NCBI RefSeq assembly: GCF_005877885.1
Contig: NZ_VCHY01000004.1
Coordinates: 248,001 to 312,000, forward strand
Reading direction: 5' to 3'
DNA: 64,000 nucleotides
DNA from: Labilibacter sediminis
Lineage (GTDB): Bacteria; Bacteroidota; Bacteroidia; Bacteroidales; Marinilabiliaceae
In this document: one piece after another, positions 8,849-17,692 of the stretch
How positions within the stretch are numbered: the stretch's first letter is position 1
How the letters are laid out: every line of letters begins with the position of its first letter
Notes under the pieces: model-generated
Seen by the model: only the letters and a program-made list of their open reading frames with translations
Database searches by the model: none
What the model was told of the DNA's origin: nothing
Program-made: the position numbers and the translations under genes

Positions 8849-8912
8849 GCCTGTATAAGGTGTTGCTATTGTGCTTGTTAATGGTTTATTGTTTTGTATG
8901 TTTATTACAGGC
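8849..8912. repeat. Inverted repeat in spacer
   Basis: GCCTGTATAA at 8849-8858 is complementary to TTATTACAGGC at 8902-8912 with one bulged base, enclosing about 43 bp. The left side, AACAGCCTGTA, is the same sequence as the start of the cassette-like junction at 661-800 read on the minus strand. It may be an isolated site of that type. Otherwise 8720-8944 shows nothing I can assign. Confidence 0.35.
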
Positions 8913-8944
8913 CGTAAAATAATAATAAACTGATGCTTACAGAG

Positions 8945-8976
8945 TTTGCACAATAAGTTTTCAACCTCTATTTTTG
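8945..8976 (+). promoter_or_regulatory. Canonical Bacteroidota promoter of the SulP gene
   Basis: TTTG at 8945-8948, a 20-bp spacer, then TATTTTTG at 8969-8976: an exact match to the Bacteroidota primary sigma factor consensus (TTTG, 19-21 bp, TAnnTTTG). Transcription would start near 8983, about 26 bp before the ATG. Confidence 0.8.
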
Positions 8977-9008
8977 TGGGCTTTTTAAGGGAAAGTAACT
9001 AATTTACT

Positions 9009-10649
9009 ATGTTTGATATAATAAGAAAGACTAAAGCAAATGCGAAAAATGATTTGCTGGCCGGAATGACAGTGTCATTAGCTATGATTCCGGAAGTTGT
9101 AGCATTTGCTTTTGTGGCAAGAATTGATCCATTGGTGGCGCTTTCCGGAGCGTTTATAATTGGACTTATTTCTGCAATTTTTGGGGGACGACCAGGGTTA
9201 ATTTCAGGTGCTGCCGGTGCTGTAGCTGTAATTTTTGTTCACCTTATTTCAGAAGGACACGCTAAGGGAATGGCCTTTGATGTACCCATTGAAAATATGG
9301 GATATTTTTATCTGTTGGCAGCTGTTGTTTTAATGGGTATTATTCAAATCCTTTCGGGAGTGTTTAAACTGGGTAAGTTTATTCGACTTATACCTCACCC
9401 TGTTATGTTGGGATTTGTTAATGGATTGGCCATCGTTATTTTTTGGGCTCAAATAAAAATGTTTACACATAAAGTGTTAGAGGTATCAGCTGACGGAGTG
9501 AAAACTTACTTAGATGTTTGGATGCATGGTACTGAGCTATACACAATGATTGGACTGGTTGCCTTAACAATGGGAATCATCTGGTTATTACCTAAAATCA
9601 CGACTAAATTACCAGCAGCATTAACAGCTATCTTAATTACCACTTTGGTAGTTATTTTTGCAGATCTTGATGTGTCTACGGTAGGCTCTTATATCAGAGA
9701 AGGTGGTGGAGAAGGATTAAAAGGGAAGTTTCCAACACCGAATACGGATTTATGGGCCAACTTACCGTTTAATTTAGATACCTTAAAGTTTATTCTTCCA
9801 TATGCATTTTTGGCAGCATCAGTAGGTTTAATTGAGTCATTAATGACAATGAACCTGGTAGATGAGTTAACAGAAACCAGAGGTAACGGAAACAGAGAGT
9901 GTATTGCTCAGGGTACAGGAAACTTACTAAGTGGTTTGTTTGGTGGTACCGGAGGTTGTGGTATGATTGGTCAAACCGTTATTAACATTAACTCTGGCGG
10001 TAGAGGAAGATTATCAGGAGTGACCATGGCCGTTACTTTATTGATCTTTATTCTTTTTGCAGATAAATATATTGAGCAGGTGCCTATTGCTGCCTTGGTT
10101 GGTGTAATGTTTATCATGGTAATTGAAACATTTGCTTGGTCGAGTTTAAGAATCTTAAATAAGATACCTAAATCTGATGCAGTGGTATTGGTTGTTGTTT
10201 CGGCTGTTACAGTAATTTTTGATTTGGCCATTGCTGTATTTGTGGGTGTTATCATCTCAGCATTGGTATTCTCATGGGAAAATGCCAAAAGAATTAGTGC
10301 TCGAAAAAGAAGGCTTGACGAAGAGAATAAGGCCATTTACGAAATCTGGGGACCATTGTTTTTTGGATCAACCAAAGAGTTTAACGAAAAATTTGATGTG
10401 AAGGCTGATCCGGATAATATTGAAATTGACTTTCTGGAATCCAGGGTTTCTGACATTTCGGGAGTTGAAGCCATCACTTCTATCATCGAAAAATACAAGA
10501 AACAGGATAAAGAGGTTACGCTTAAGCATTTGAGTGAGGACTGTATAAAATTATTGTTGAAAGCCGATCCTGGTATCGAAAAGAGTATTGTTAGGGATAT
10601 TGATGATCCAAGATATTATGTAGCGGCTAATCCCGGAAAATTTAGCTAA
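9009..10649 (+). CDS. SulP family inorganic anion transporter
   Basis: A 546-residue inner-membrane transporter. It opens with the SulP signature NDLLAGMTVSLAMIPEVVAF, followed by about 11-12 membrane helices (residues 20-415), GRPGLISGAAGAVAV in the substrate-site region, and an ENRE-like NGNRECIAQG... GGTGGCGMIGQT block. A cytoplasmic STAS domain occupies about residues 440-535, with VSDISGVEAI as its conserved loop. This branch resembles the sodium-dependent bicarbonate (BicA-like) and sulfate transporters; sequence alone does not fix the anion. It has its own strong promoter and a terminator, so it is monocistronic. Confidence in family is high, in substrate low. Confidence 0.93.
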   Translation: MFDIIRKTKANAKNDLLAGMTVSLAMIPEVVAFAFVARIDPLVALSGAFIIGLISAIFGGRPGLISGAAGAVAVIFVHLISEGHAKGMAFDVPIENMGYFYLLAAVVLMGIIQILSGVFKLGKFIRLIPHPVMLGFVNGLAIVIFWAQIKMFTHKVLEVSADGVKTYLDVWMHGTELYTMIGLVALTMGIIWLLPKITTKLPAALTAILITTLVVIFADLDVSTVGSYIREGGGEGLKGKFPTPNTDLWANLPFNLDTLKFILPYAFLAASVGLIESLMTMNLVDELTETRGNGNRECIAQGTGNLLSGLFGGTGGCGMIGQTVININSGGRGRLSGVTMAVTLLIFILFADKYIEQVPIAALVGVMFIMVIETFAWSSLRILNKIPKSDAVVLVVVSAVTVIFDLAIAVFVGVIISALVFSWENAKRISARKRRLDEENKAIYEIWGPLFFGSTKEFNEKFDVKADPDNIEIDFLESRVSDISGVEAITSIIEKYKKQDKEVTLKHLSEDCIKLLLKADPGIEKSIVRDIDDPRYYVAANPGKFS

Positions 10650-10672
10650 TACTTCAGTATTGTATGATATAA

Positions 10673-10710
10673 AGAAAGGCCGTTTTTTAAGCGGCCTTTT
10701 CTTGTTTTTA
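10673..10710 (+). terminator. Intrinsic terminator after SulP gene
   Basis: Stem AAAGGCCG (10675-10682) / CGGCCTTT (10692-10699), 9-nt loop, followed by TTCTTGTTTTT. Lies 24 bp past the stop codon. Confidence 0.85.
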
Positions 10711-10854
10711 TACCATAGTATGAATTGCCAGCTTAGGCTTTGGTGTGAGTGTATTGAGTTGTACGGAATACATTATGTATGAGCATGGATAAAAGGTCCC
10801 AGATGTCATAAATACAGTTAGTGGTACTACTTTTTCACTAAAATGAACGATTGT

Positions 10855-10888
10855 TTTGGTCTTTTTTGTTTTGGGGGTATTATTTTTG
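10855..10888 (+). promoter_or_regulatory. Putative promoter of the AraC gene
   Basis: TATTTTTG at 10881-10888 fits TAnnTTTG; TTTG at 10855-10858 lies 22 bp upstream, one base beyond the usual spacing. It would give a leader of about 85 nt before the ATG at 10981. The remainder of the 10711-10980 spacer shows nothing else. Confidence 0.5.
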
Positions 10889-10980
10889 TGTCGTTGCGAC
10901 AGGTTTAAGATTGATGAAAGTTAGTGGTATAAAAATTAATCCGGGTAGGGGTGCAGAGTTGGTAATGTGTTGGTATAATA

Positions 10981-11787
10981 ATGAAAGAAATAAAATTAAA
11001 TAGAAAGATAGAGTTAAATAAGCAATTTAAAATAAGCAAGATGAAGGAGGTGATTAAACCCACCAGACCGCACAAGCATGATGGTTATTTTGAAATTATA
11101 TATTTAACTGACGGGGCCGGAACGCATACTATTGACGAAAACGAATACTCCGTAGAACCTCCAATGCTGTTTAGTATGTCGCCGGGGCATGTGCACTGTT
11201 GGGAGTTTTCTAAAATACCCAATGGATATGTATGTATATTTAAAGAAGAATTTCTTATTGATTATCCGGATATCAGGTTACGTTTTGCTGAATTTGCAAC
11301 AAGGTATAGTTTAATAGGCAGCAAAGAGAGCTTTGCTCAGGAGTTTGAGTTGCTGTTTAATGAATACAGTAACAATACTCCGGATTTAGATATTTTAAGA
11401 TCTTATTTAAATATCATCTTATTAAAGGTATCCCGATTGCCTATGACTGATAAAGATAAAGTTAAAGAGGCTAATCCAACGTTTGTAAATTTTCGTAAGC
11501 TTGTAGATCTTCACTATAACGAAGAAAGAAACCTGGATTTTTATGCAGAAAAATTACAAGTCTCCAAACGTGTATTAAATAATACCTGTCAAAAAGAAAT
11601 TGGACGTTCGTCATCGTCCTTAATTAACGAACGGTTAATAGTAGAAAGTAAGCGTTTGTTAAAACATACCACTAACTCCATTTCACAAGTAGCATACCAC
11701 CTAAATTTTAATGATCCTTCTCATTTTGTAAAGTACTTTAAGGGTAAAACAAACCTCACTCCGGGTGAGTTTCGCGCAAAATTGTAA
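10981..11787 (+). CDS. AraC family transcriptional regulator (cupin sensor)
   Basis: A 268-residue cytoplasmic regulator. Residues 1-100 form a cupin-type sensory domain (RPHKHDGYFEIIYLTDGAGTH, then SPGHVHCWEF), the usual effector-binding part of AraC proteins. Residues 165-268 hold two helix-turn-helix units, the second ending in ISQVAYHLNFNDPSHFVKYFK and TNLTPGEFR, which match the AraC signature. It lies 102 bp upstream of, and in the same direction as, the outer-membrane receptor at 11890, which is its most likely target by position. The ligand is not predictable. Confidence 0.9.
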   Translation: MKEIKLNRKIELNKQFKISKMKEVIKPTRPHKHDGYFEIIYLTDGAGTHTIDENEYSVEPPMLFSMSPGHVHCWEFSKIPNGYVCIFKEEFLIDYPDIRLRFAEFATRYSLIGSKESFAQEFELLFNEYSNNTPDLDILRSYLNIILLKVSRLPMTDKDKVKEANPTFVNFRKLVDLHYNEERNLDFYAEKLQVSKRVLNNTCQKEIGRSSSSLINERLIVESKRLLKHTTNSISQVAYHLNFNDPSHFVKYFKGKTNLTPGEFRAKL

Positions 11788-11850
11788 TGCTTGGAACAAT
11801 TTATACTATTAAAAGGTTAATATGTACCAAATCTTTAACACAGGCCGATA

Positions 11851-11858
11851 TATTTTTG
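11851..11858 (+). promoter_or_regulatory. -7 element upstream of outer-membrane receptor
   Basis: TATTTTTG matches TAnnTTTG and lies 31 bp before the ATG. There is no TTTG at -33, as is common for promoters that depend on an activator; the adjacent AraC protein is a candidate. Confidence 0.5.
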
Positions 11859-11889
11859 TAGCGTAACAAATAATAAATAAAAACACATA

Positions 11890-14430
11890 ATGAATAAAAT
11901 TTTAGTAACACTAGTTCTTGCTTTTATTGGCTTTTCTGTGTCGGCACAGAAAGCTAAAGTAACAGGACTGGTTTCAGATAGTGAAACATCAGAGGGGATT
12001 CCATATGCAACAGTAGCTATTTATCCTTTAGGGGAGGATGCACCATTGAACGGAACAGTAACGGATATGAATGGACAGTTCTATCTTGAAAAAGTTAGGC
12101 CGGGCCAATATGAATTAGTTGTTTCTTTTATGGGATATCAACCTCAAAGAGTACAAGATGTATTGGTTACTCAAGGTCAAAATAAGGTAAGTGTAGGAAA
12201 TGTAAATCTTGCACCTAATAATATTGCTATTGATGGAGTAGAAGTTACGGCAATGAAAAAGACTGTAACCTCAAAAATCGATCGTAAAGTATACAATGCC
12301 AGTGATTTTGAAACGGCAAAAGGAGGAACAGCTACAGATATGCTGAATAAATTACCTTCTGTTTCAGTAAATCCTGACGGAGAAGTTTCGGTACGTGGAG
12401 CTACTGATTTTATGGTATACTTAAACGGAAAGCCAACACAAATGGAACCTTCAATGCTTTTGGCACAAATTAGTTCAGATGCCATTGAAAATGTAGAGGT
12501 AATCACCGTTCCAACTGCCAAGTATGATGCGCAGGGTAAAGGAGGTATCATCAATATAACAACAAAGCGTAGCGGAGTTCAGGGTTTATCAGTATCTGCC
12601 AACGGCTTATTAGGTGGAGCTCCCTGGGGTAATTTAACCGACCCAATTAGTGGTTATGAGCAAAATGACGATCGTTATGGTGGTGGAGTAAACCTTATTT
12701 ATATGAAAGATGATTTGTCGTTGTATGGTGGTTTTAACTACAATAAGCGTAATGTTAATGGAATGCGTTCTGGTGATGCAAGGCTATTACAGGAAAATGG
12801 AGAATATTATCATATGGTAGCCAGTGGTGAGCGCCCGGAATGGTATGAGAATTTTTCTGCAAATGCCGGATTTGATTATCAGATTAATGATAAGTCTAAT
12901 ATTGCAGCTTCATACTTTTATGCAGATAGAAACGAAGGGCGTTCGGCGTTTTATGTGTACAACAACTTTTACGGAGATATTGATAAAGGGAATAAACACG
13001 ATGAAGAGTATATCTACAACCCTAATACCGATAACAGGTATGGTGAGTTTCATACTTTCAACGTAGATTACAACTTAAAGCTTAATGAGACATCAGATAT
13101 TCGATTGTCTGCATTATACGAACATTCAAAATTGAGCAGAGCTTTAGATAATCGTGATTATGCCTTTGATAACGACAATCAGGAGATAGGAGATATTCAG
13201 GAGCACTTTAAGCAAACAGATAATACACCACTTGATGGTATTAGATTTTCGGCCGATTATGCAAAAGAATTTGATAATGGGGGAAAATTAGGTTTAGGAT
13301 TGCAGCCTCAATGGGTTTCTTTAAACGGAGGTTTCCAATATGATACATTAGGTGTTGAGTCGGGAGATTGGGCTGCCTATGAGGATTTGTATAATGGCGT
13401 AGATTTAACGCGTGGTGTATATGCCGGTTATATCGACTATTCTGCAACTACAGGAAAGTTAGATTATATGCTTGGTCTTCGTTTAGAATATACCGATCAA
13501 ACTTTAAAAGTAGATAATGCGAATTATGCAGAAGAGATTCCTAAGTTTTCTGAGCCAAATGAGGATAATGAGTATTTGACACAGCAGCTGGATTGGTTTC
13601 CAACGGCTCATTTAAAGTATCACCTGGATGATAACAATAGTATTACGGCAGCTGCGAGTAGAAGAATTAACAGGCCGGCTGTGAAAAATATGGCGCCATT
13701 CTTATATCGTCGTCATTATGAAGTGTATGTTATTGGTGATCCTAGTCTGGAGCCGGAGTATATTAACCAGGCTGAGTTGAGTTATGATACACGAATTGGT
13801 AAGCAAAATATTAATATTACAGGTTTTTACCGGGGCACTGAAAATGCAGTATTCCGTGTAAATACAACCTGGCCGGAGGAGAATGTACTAATCAGAAGTT
13901 ACACCAACTCGGGTAATACACAGGCTTTAGGGGTTGAGTTAAACACTAATTTAACAGCAGGTGATTTTGTGAAAATATTTTTAGGTGGTTCTGTATATAA
14001 CTATCGTGTGAAAGCCGATATTTTTGGATACCAGGAGGATAATAGCAGTACTAACTGGTCTTTGAAAGGTAATGTGAATTTTAACTTAACAAAAGAGTTA
14101 AAGTTAACAACGGACTTTAATGTCAAGTCAGCGACTGTAACAGCTCAGGGTAACAACGAAATGTTTTATATGGCCAATGCTGCATTAAGCTATTCGCCTA
14201 AAAAACTTGAAGGTTGGAATTTCCAGTTGCGCGGTCTTGATCTGCTTACTTCAAACATCACAGGTTTAGATACACGTGCATATGATGCAGGCGGAAATCA
14301 AATCTTCTATCAGGATACAGAGTACGTTCGTAACGGGCCTATCGTTGAAGTAGGTGTTTCTTATTCATTTAATATGAATGGTAAGAAAGGCAAGAAAACG
14401 GAAAGTACTTTTGGAAAGAAAGAGTTTTAA
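11890..14430 (+). CDS. Outer-membrane beta-barrel receptor (TonB-dependent-like)
   Basis: An 846-residue outer-membrane protein. Signal peptide residues 1-19 (cleavage after SVSA), then a carboxypeptidase-regulatory-like beta-sandwich (about 25-105: VTGLVSDSETSEGIPYATVAI, FMGYQ). Next comes a plug domain (about 115-225: TATDMLNKLPSVSVNPDGEVSVRG, ITVPTAKYDAQGKGGIINITTK), and a large barrel of the OMP_b-brl_3 type to the end. The C-terminus carries a lysine-rich tail after the last strand rather than ending in an aromatic residue on the strand itself. No SusD partner follows, so substrate capture is not of the SusCD type. These receptors often import small molecules, peptides or siderophores; the substrate is unknown. 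Confidence 0.88.
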   Translation: MNKILVTLVLAFIGFSVSAQKAKVTGLVSDSETSEGIPYATVAIYPLGEDAPLNGTVTDMNGQFYLEKVRPGQYELVVSFMGYQPQRVQDVLVTQGQNKVSVGNVNLAPNNIAIDGVEVTAMKKTVTSKIDRKVYNASDFETAKGGTATDMLNKLPSVSVNPDGEVSVRGATDFMVYLNGKPTQMEPSMLLAQISSDAIENVEVITVPTAKYDAQGKGGIINITTKRSGVQGLSVSANGLLGGAPWGNLTDPISGYEQNDDRYGGGVNLIYMKDDLSLYGGFNYNKRNVNGMRSGDARLLQENGEYYHMVASGERPEWYENFSANAGFDYQINDKSNIAASYFYADRNEGRSAFYVYNNFYGDIDKGNKHDEEYIYNPNTDNRYGEFHTFNVDYNLKLNETSDIRLSALYEHSKLSRALDNRDYAFDNDNQEIGDIQEHFKQTDNTPLDGIRFSADYAKEFDNGGKLGLGLQPQWVSLNGGFQYDTLGVESGDWAAYEDLYNGVDLTRGVYAGYIDYSATTGKLDYMLGLRLEYTDQTLKVDNANYAEEIPKFSEPNEDNEYLTQQLDWFPTAHLKYHLDDNNSITAAASRRINRPAVKNMAPFLYRRHYEVYVIGDPSLEPEYINQAELSYDTRIGKQNINITGFYRGTENAVFRVNTTWPEENVLIRSYTNSGNTQALGVELNTNLTAGDFVKIFLGGSVYNYRVKADIFGYQEDNSSTNWSLKGNVNFNLTKELKLTTDFNVKSATVTAQGNNEMFYMANAALSYSPKKLEGWNFQLRGLDLLTSNITGLDTRAYDAGGNQIFYQDTEYVRNGPIVEVGVSYSFNMNGKKGKKTESTFGKKEF

Positions 14431-14467
14431 TCGTTTAAAATTATTTCATCATCATCATCATATAGTT

Positions 14468-14497
14468 AAAGGTGGCTCAGCAGGGTCACCTTTTTTT
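14468..14497 (+). terminator. Intrinsic terminator after receptor gene
   Basis: Stem AAAGGTGGC / GTCACCTTT (14468-14476 and 14485-14493, one mismatch) followed by seven T residues. It overlaps the stop codon of the convergent gene ending at 14496. A (CAT)5-like run lies just before it at 14445-14460. Confidence 0.75.
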
Positions 14498-14903
14498 ATG
14501 TCTTAAAATCATTATTACAATCCTTACAGTAGTATGTAGCTTTTATGTTGCCAAATGGAATGGCAACAAGCAATGATAATATGACTTGAAAAATGATGTG
14601 CTTTTTCCTTGATCCCAGGCCGAATTTAATATTCTTTGAATGACAATAAGGACATGTAATTGGTTTGGAATTATCTTCGGGCTGAATTAACTCATAAGCT
14701 CTTTCATAATCATCTTCGTTAACGAGTATTTGTACACCGGCACCCATTATGCCGTTAAAATGTGGCATTAAATCTGTGAAATTTTCATTTGTTATAATGG
14801 CGTAAATGCCTTCGTTACTTAGTCGTCCTTTTATAATATTGGCTTCCTGACTGGTGTTGCAAGTGATAAGTTTGACTGTTTTCGTATAGTTTTGTTTCGA
14901 CAT
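14496..14903 (-). CDS. DUF2007 domain protein with split zinc ribbon
   Basis: A 135-residue protein. The first 75 residues match the DUF2007 pattern, a small ferredoxin-like domain (KLITCNTSQEANIIKGRLSNEGI... GVQILVNEDDYERAYELI). After it comes a zinc-ribbon half CPYCHSKNIKFG (Cys about 84 and 87), one hydrophobic helix (about 102-118), and a second half YYCKDC near the C-terminus. The membrane helix between the cysteine pairs is odd for a zinc ribbon, but the pattern recurs in Bacteroidota DUF2007 proteins. Function unknown. It is 6 bp downstream of the DgkA-like gene and probably co-transcribed with it. Confidence 0.8.
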   Translation of the reverse strand: MSKQNYTKTVKLITCNTSQEANIIKGRLSNEGIYAIITNENFTDLMPHFNGIMGAGVQILVNEDDYERAYELIQPEDNSKPITCPYCHSKNIKFGLGSRKKHIIFQVILSLLVAIPFGNIKATYYCKDCNNDFKT

Positions 14904-14909
14904 ATGGTA

Positions 14910-15278
14910 TTAAATTAGTTTAGGTAAAAAGATGATAAATCCAACCACAGCAGCTGTTGTTGCGCTAATAAAAACAGCGCCTGCAGACAGGTCCTTAATT
15001 TTCTTAATAATATGGTGTTTTTCAGGAGAAACAAAATCGCATATGTTTTCAATGGCTGTATTAATAATCTCTTTTGTTATCACAAAGCCAATGGAAAACA
15101 CGATAAAAGCCCATTCCATCCTTGAGATATCTAGTAAAATGCCCATGGCTACAACAACAATTGTGGCAAATAAATGAATACGTGCATTGTGTTCTTCTTT
15201 GAACAGTGTATTTAAGCCGTTAAACGCATGTTTAAAGCTGCTTAACTGTTTGTAAAGGGAGAATGGTTTTTGTTTCAT
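14910..15278 (-). CDS. Diacylglycerol kinase family membrane protein
   Basis: A 122-residue protein with three transmembrane helices, matching the DgkA (prokaryotic diacylglycerol/undecaprenol kinase) family in length and layout. An amphipathic N-terminus (SFKHAFNGLNTLFKEEHNARIHL) is followed by helices at about 32-50, 54-72 and 95-118. The conserved INTAIENICDFV... HHIIKKIKDLSAGAVFI segment holds the metal-binding and catalytic acidic residues. In this family the N-terminal glutamate (EEHNARIH) and the NTAIE glutamate bind ATP-magnesium; both are present. It recycles lipid by phosphorylating diacylglycerol or undecaprenol at the inner membrane. First gene of a two-gene leftward unit with the DUF2007 gene. 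Confidence 0.9.
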   Translation of the reverse strand: MKQKPFSLYKQLSSFKHAFNGLNTLFKEEHNARIHLFATIVVVAMGILLDISRMEWAFIVFSIGFVITKEIINTAIENICDFVSPEKHHIIKKIKDLSAGAVFISATTAAVVGFIIFLPKLI

Positions 15279-15368
15279 GCTGTTTGCTGAATGATTCTTT
15301 GTAGGTAAATATAAAGTTTTTAAAAAGTATTGTCTGATTGAAAATTCAGGTTATTAAAAATATTAGCT

Positions 15369-15710
15369 AACCTTATTTCCTAAACCTTAGTAGTAGTAAA
15401 TAATATACGTTCGGATTTCTGGATCTTATTAGCTTATTCAAGCTGTCAGTGCAAAAAGGTAATAAGGTTTGTTTGTCATTCATTATTTGGCTACTAAGGT
15501 TGAATTGTAGAATAAGGTTTTTGTTTATGTATTTGATGTTTAGTTTTCTGAACGATTCACATATAAGGAATTCATTATAGTTTTAAAGAATTAATAAAGG
15601 CAAAATTATAGAACCTTATTTCTTTCTTTCAACCTTAGTAGCAGTAAATAATATACGTCCAGATTTAGAAACCTTATTAGCTTATTCAGGTTGCCAACGC
15701 AATAAGCTTA
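15369..15710. repeat. Cluster of direct and inverted repeats
   Basis: Two direct copies of about 90 bp at 15369-15454 and 15612-15710 share AACCTTATTTC, AACCTTAGTAG, an identical 16-mer AGTAAATAATATACGT (15395-15410 and 15643-15658) and CTTATTAGCTTATTCA. Between them, 15489-15520 carries the AACCTTAGTAGCC/AACCTTATT part in inverted orientation. The rest of the spacer 15279-15790 is AT-rich without a gene. The block could be a degenerate mobile element, a structured RNA or an array of binding sites. Confidence 0.75.
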
Positions 15711-15717
15711 TTTGTTC

Positions 15718-15765
15718 ATAAAAAAAGCTACCATAAATTGCTGTGTTTCACAATTAATGGTAGCC
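15718..15765 (-). terminator. Intrinsic terminator of TlpA-like gene
   Basis: Read on the minus strand, GCTACCATTAATTG (15752-15765) pairs with CAATTTATGGTAGC (15728-15741) at 13 of 14 positions around a 10-nt loop and is followed by seven T residues. It lies 26 bp after the stop at 15791. Confidence 0.88.
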
Positions 15766-15790
15766 TAAATATCTTAAAATTTAAACTGTC

Positions 15791-17242
15791 CTACATTGCA
15801 GCCAAATCTCTTAATGTCTTTTCTAACTTGGTTTCGCCTTTTTCAATACTTCTTGAAGGCCTGTCAGCATTAAAGCTCACCAATTTACCTTCCTTATCAA
15901 ATATCATATAATTAGGAACCCATTTTATCTCCATAAACTGAAGCATTTTGGAATTAAAACCATTCTTTAAAAAATAATGGTTCTCAGTAGTATGGGTTGC
16001 ATCAAATACTTTTGCCCAATTCTTTTTACCTACAAAATCAGCAGATAAATACACAAACTCTACAGGTTCATCTTTTAGTTTTTCTTTCAGTATTTTGGCA
16101 TAAGGCATGGCAGCTCTGCAAGGACCACAGCCCATCGACCAAAGATCCAGATAAACAACTTTGCCTTTGTGTTTTTGCATCATCTCACCAAAGCTTACAT
16201 TGTTTTTTAGCGTATCTACCAATACTGTTTCAGTAAATTCTTTATGTAAGGGTTGGTCTATTAAAGCCCGTTTTTCATTAAACTTTTTTAAAGCAGTATT
16301 AACAGTATTTGTCGATAATTGATCTTTTTCAATGGAGTTAAACTTATCAATCGCTATGGAGTCGTATTTGTCATGAGAAAATTGTTTACATATAAATCCT
16401 GCGATAATGTATTCTCTGGTTTTTCCAGATAAAGAATCAAAGAGAATAGTGTATTTGGCATTCTCCCATTTTAAAGTCGTATCTTTTTTAATGACTTCTC
16501 GTGTTTTGCTATACACCATGTTTCCAAGGTTTCTGATGTAATTGGGACTGATTATCCTGCTGTCATCAACAATATTGGTGAGATTATTAAAATGATTGTA
16601 CTCAACGGGTAGGATAAGAGAGTCAACGCTGGTTTTATTTTTATAAGCGTATCTTCGTGGATATGCTTGAACTATATCTTCGAAATTTACTTCCGTTTCT
16701 ATTTTATATGCTTCAACGAATTCTTTTTGAAGTTTGGCAGAATCCTGAAATGTCTTTAACAGATCAAAACGCTTTTGTTTAAAAGTTTTCATGGCTGGCA
16801 CAAATTCTTCAGGAGAAAGTTCTCCTTTATTTATTTCTGTGTAAAATGATCTGTTCCATAATCCTTGAACTTCAGCTTTGTACAAGAAATTGTTTTTATT
16901 GGCTCCGTGTCCGCTATATTGAATAGTATCGGCATCCACGGTAACAAAGAAATCATCACCGGGCATTAAGCTAATTTCATGGTAAAAACGCCCAACTTTA
17001 ATTCTGCCGGTAGCTAAGCGTTCAACTGGTATTTCAATGGAAAAATGCGCGTTGCTGTCAAGGGGGGCAGAGTAAGCTTTTCCTATTGGATTAATAGGAT
17101 TGTCAATAATCCATTCAAAATCTACCTTTTTAGCTTTTCCGGAAAGAACTTCTCCTGTGATAATTGCTTTTTGGGGAATTTCGGGTTGGCTGCACGACAT
17201 CACTAACAGAGTTAGTAATGCAAATAAAAATGTTTGCTTCAT
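15791..17242 (-). CDS. TlpA-like thiol-disulfide oxidoreductase lipoprotein
   Basis: A 483-residue lipoprotein. Signal peptide MKQTFLFALLTLLVMSC with lipobox Cys17; then a DUF4369-like beta-rich domain to about residue 115; a helical middle section of about 220 residues; and a thioredoxin-fold C-terminal domain from about 345. The active site is Cys372-Gly-Pro-Cys375 (WSMGCGPCRAAMP), with the cis-proline region at KWVPNYMIFD. TlpA/ResA-like proteins reduce disulfides in envelope proteins; in Bacteroidota these lipoproteins are abundant and individual substrates are rarely known. Monocistronic, with its own terminator. Confidence 0.88.
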   Translation of the reverse strand: MKQTFLFALLTLLVMSCSQPEIPQKAIITGEVLSGKAKKVDFEWIIDNPINPIGKAYSAPLDSNAHFSIEIPVERLATGRIKVGRFYHEISLMPGDDFFVTVDADTIQYSGHGANKNNFLYKAEVQGLWNRSFYTEINKGELSPEEFVPAMKTFKQKRFDLLKTFQDSAKLQKEFVEAYKIETEVNFEDIVQAYPRRYAYKNKTSVDSLILPVEYNHFNNLTNIVDDSRIISPNYIRNLGNMVYSKTREVIKKDTTLKWENAKYTILFDSLSGKTREYIIAGFICKQFSHDKYDSIAIDKFNSIEKDQLSTNTVNTALKKFNEKRALIDQPLHKEFTETVLVDTLKNNVSFGEMMQKHKGKVVYLDLWSMGCGPCRAAMPYAKILKEKLKDEPVEFVYLSADFVGKKNWAKVFDATHTTENHYFLKNGFNSKMLQFMEIKWVPNYMIFDKEGKLVSFNADRPSRSIEKGETKLEKTLRDLAAM

Positions 17243-17692
17243 TTGTTAAGATTGTTAGCTAAACTTGCATGGGCAGAACTGTTGTTGTTTTTCCAATTGA
17301 TGAGTCTTTGGGGTTGTGTTCGGGCTATGCTTGTTTAGTGAGATTAAATAGTTGATTATTGATTGATTTATTAAGGTAAAAGACTCATTCGTTAAGTTAA
17401 CGCTCTACTAATATAATACGTTAGTTTGAATAAATTATTGTTATAAAAGTTAAAATAATATAACATATAAAGTGTGTGATCTGTGGTGTTATATTTTCAT
17501 TTTGAGTGAAGTATGTTTTTAGTTCTATATATAGATTGGTTTAAAAAATTACATTGTTTAATTGATTTGAGCCTTCCTTTGATAAAGGATAATATTTTGT
17601 TGATACATCAGTGTTTTCTGTAGATTCTTAAGTGTTAAGTCTTTTGATATTAAGCTATTTAATGGTTATATTATTCCTACAAATTTGGGATC
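17243..17692. other. Gene-free AT-rich spacer
   Basis: A 450-bp divergent spacer between the TlpA-like gene and the PAS kinase. I see no gene. The only marked structure is CGTTAAGTTAACG at 17390-17402, an inverted repeat with 6-bp arms and a one-base centre. A near match to the -7 element (CAAATTTG, 17680-17687) sits too close to the kinase start to be convincing. Confidence 0.5.
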
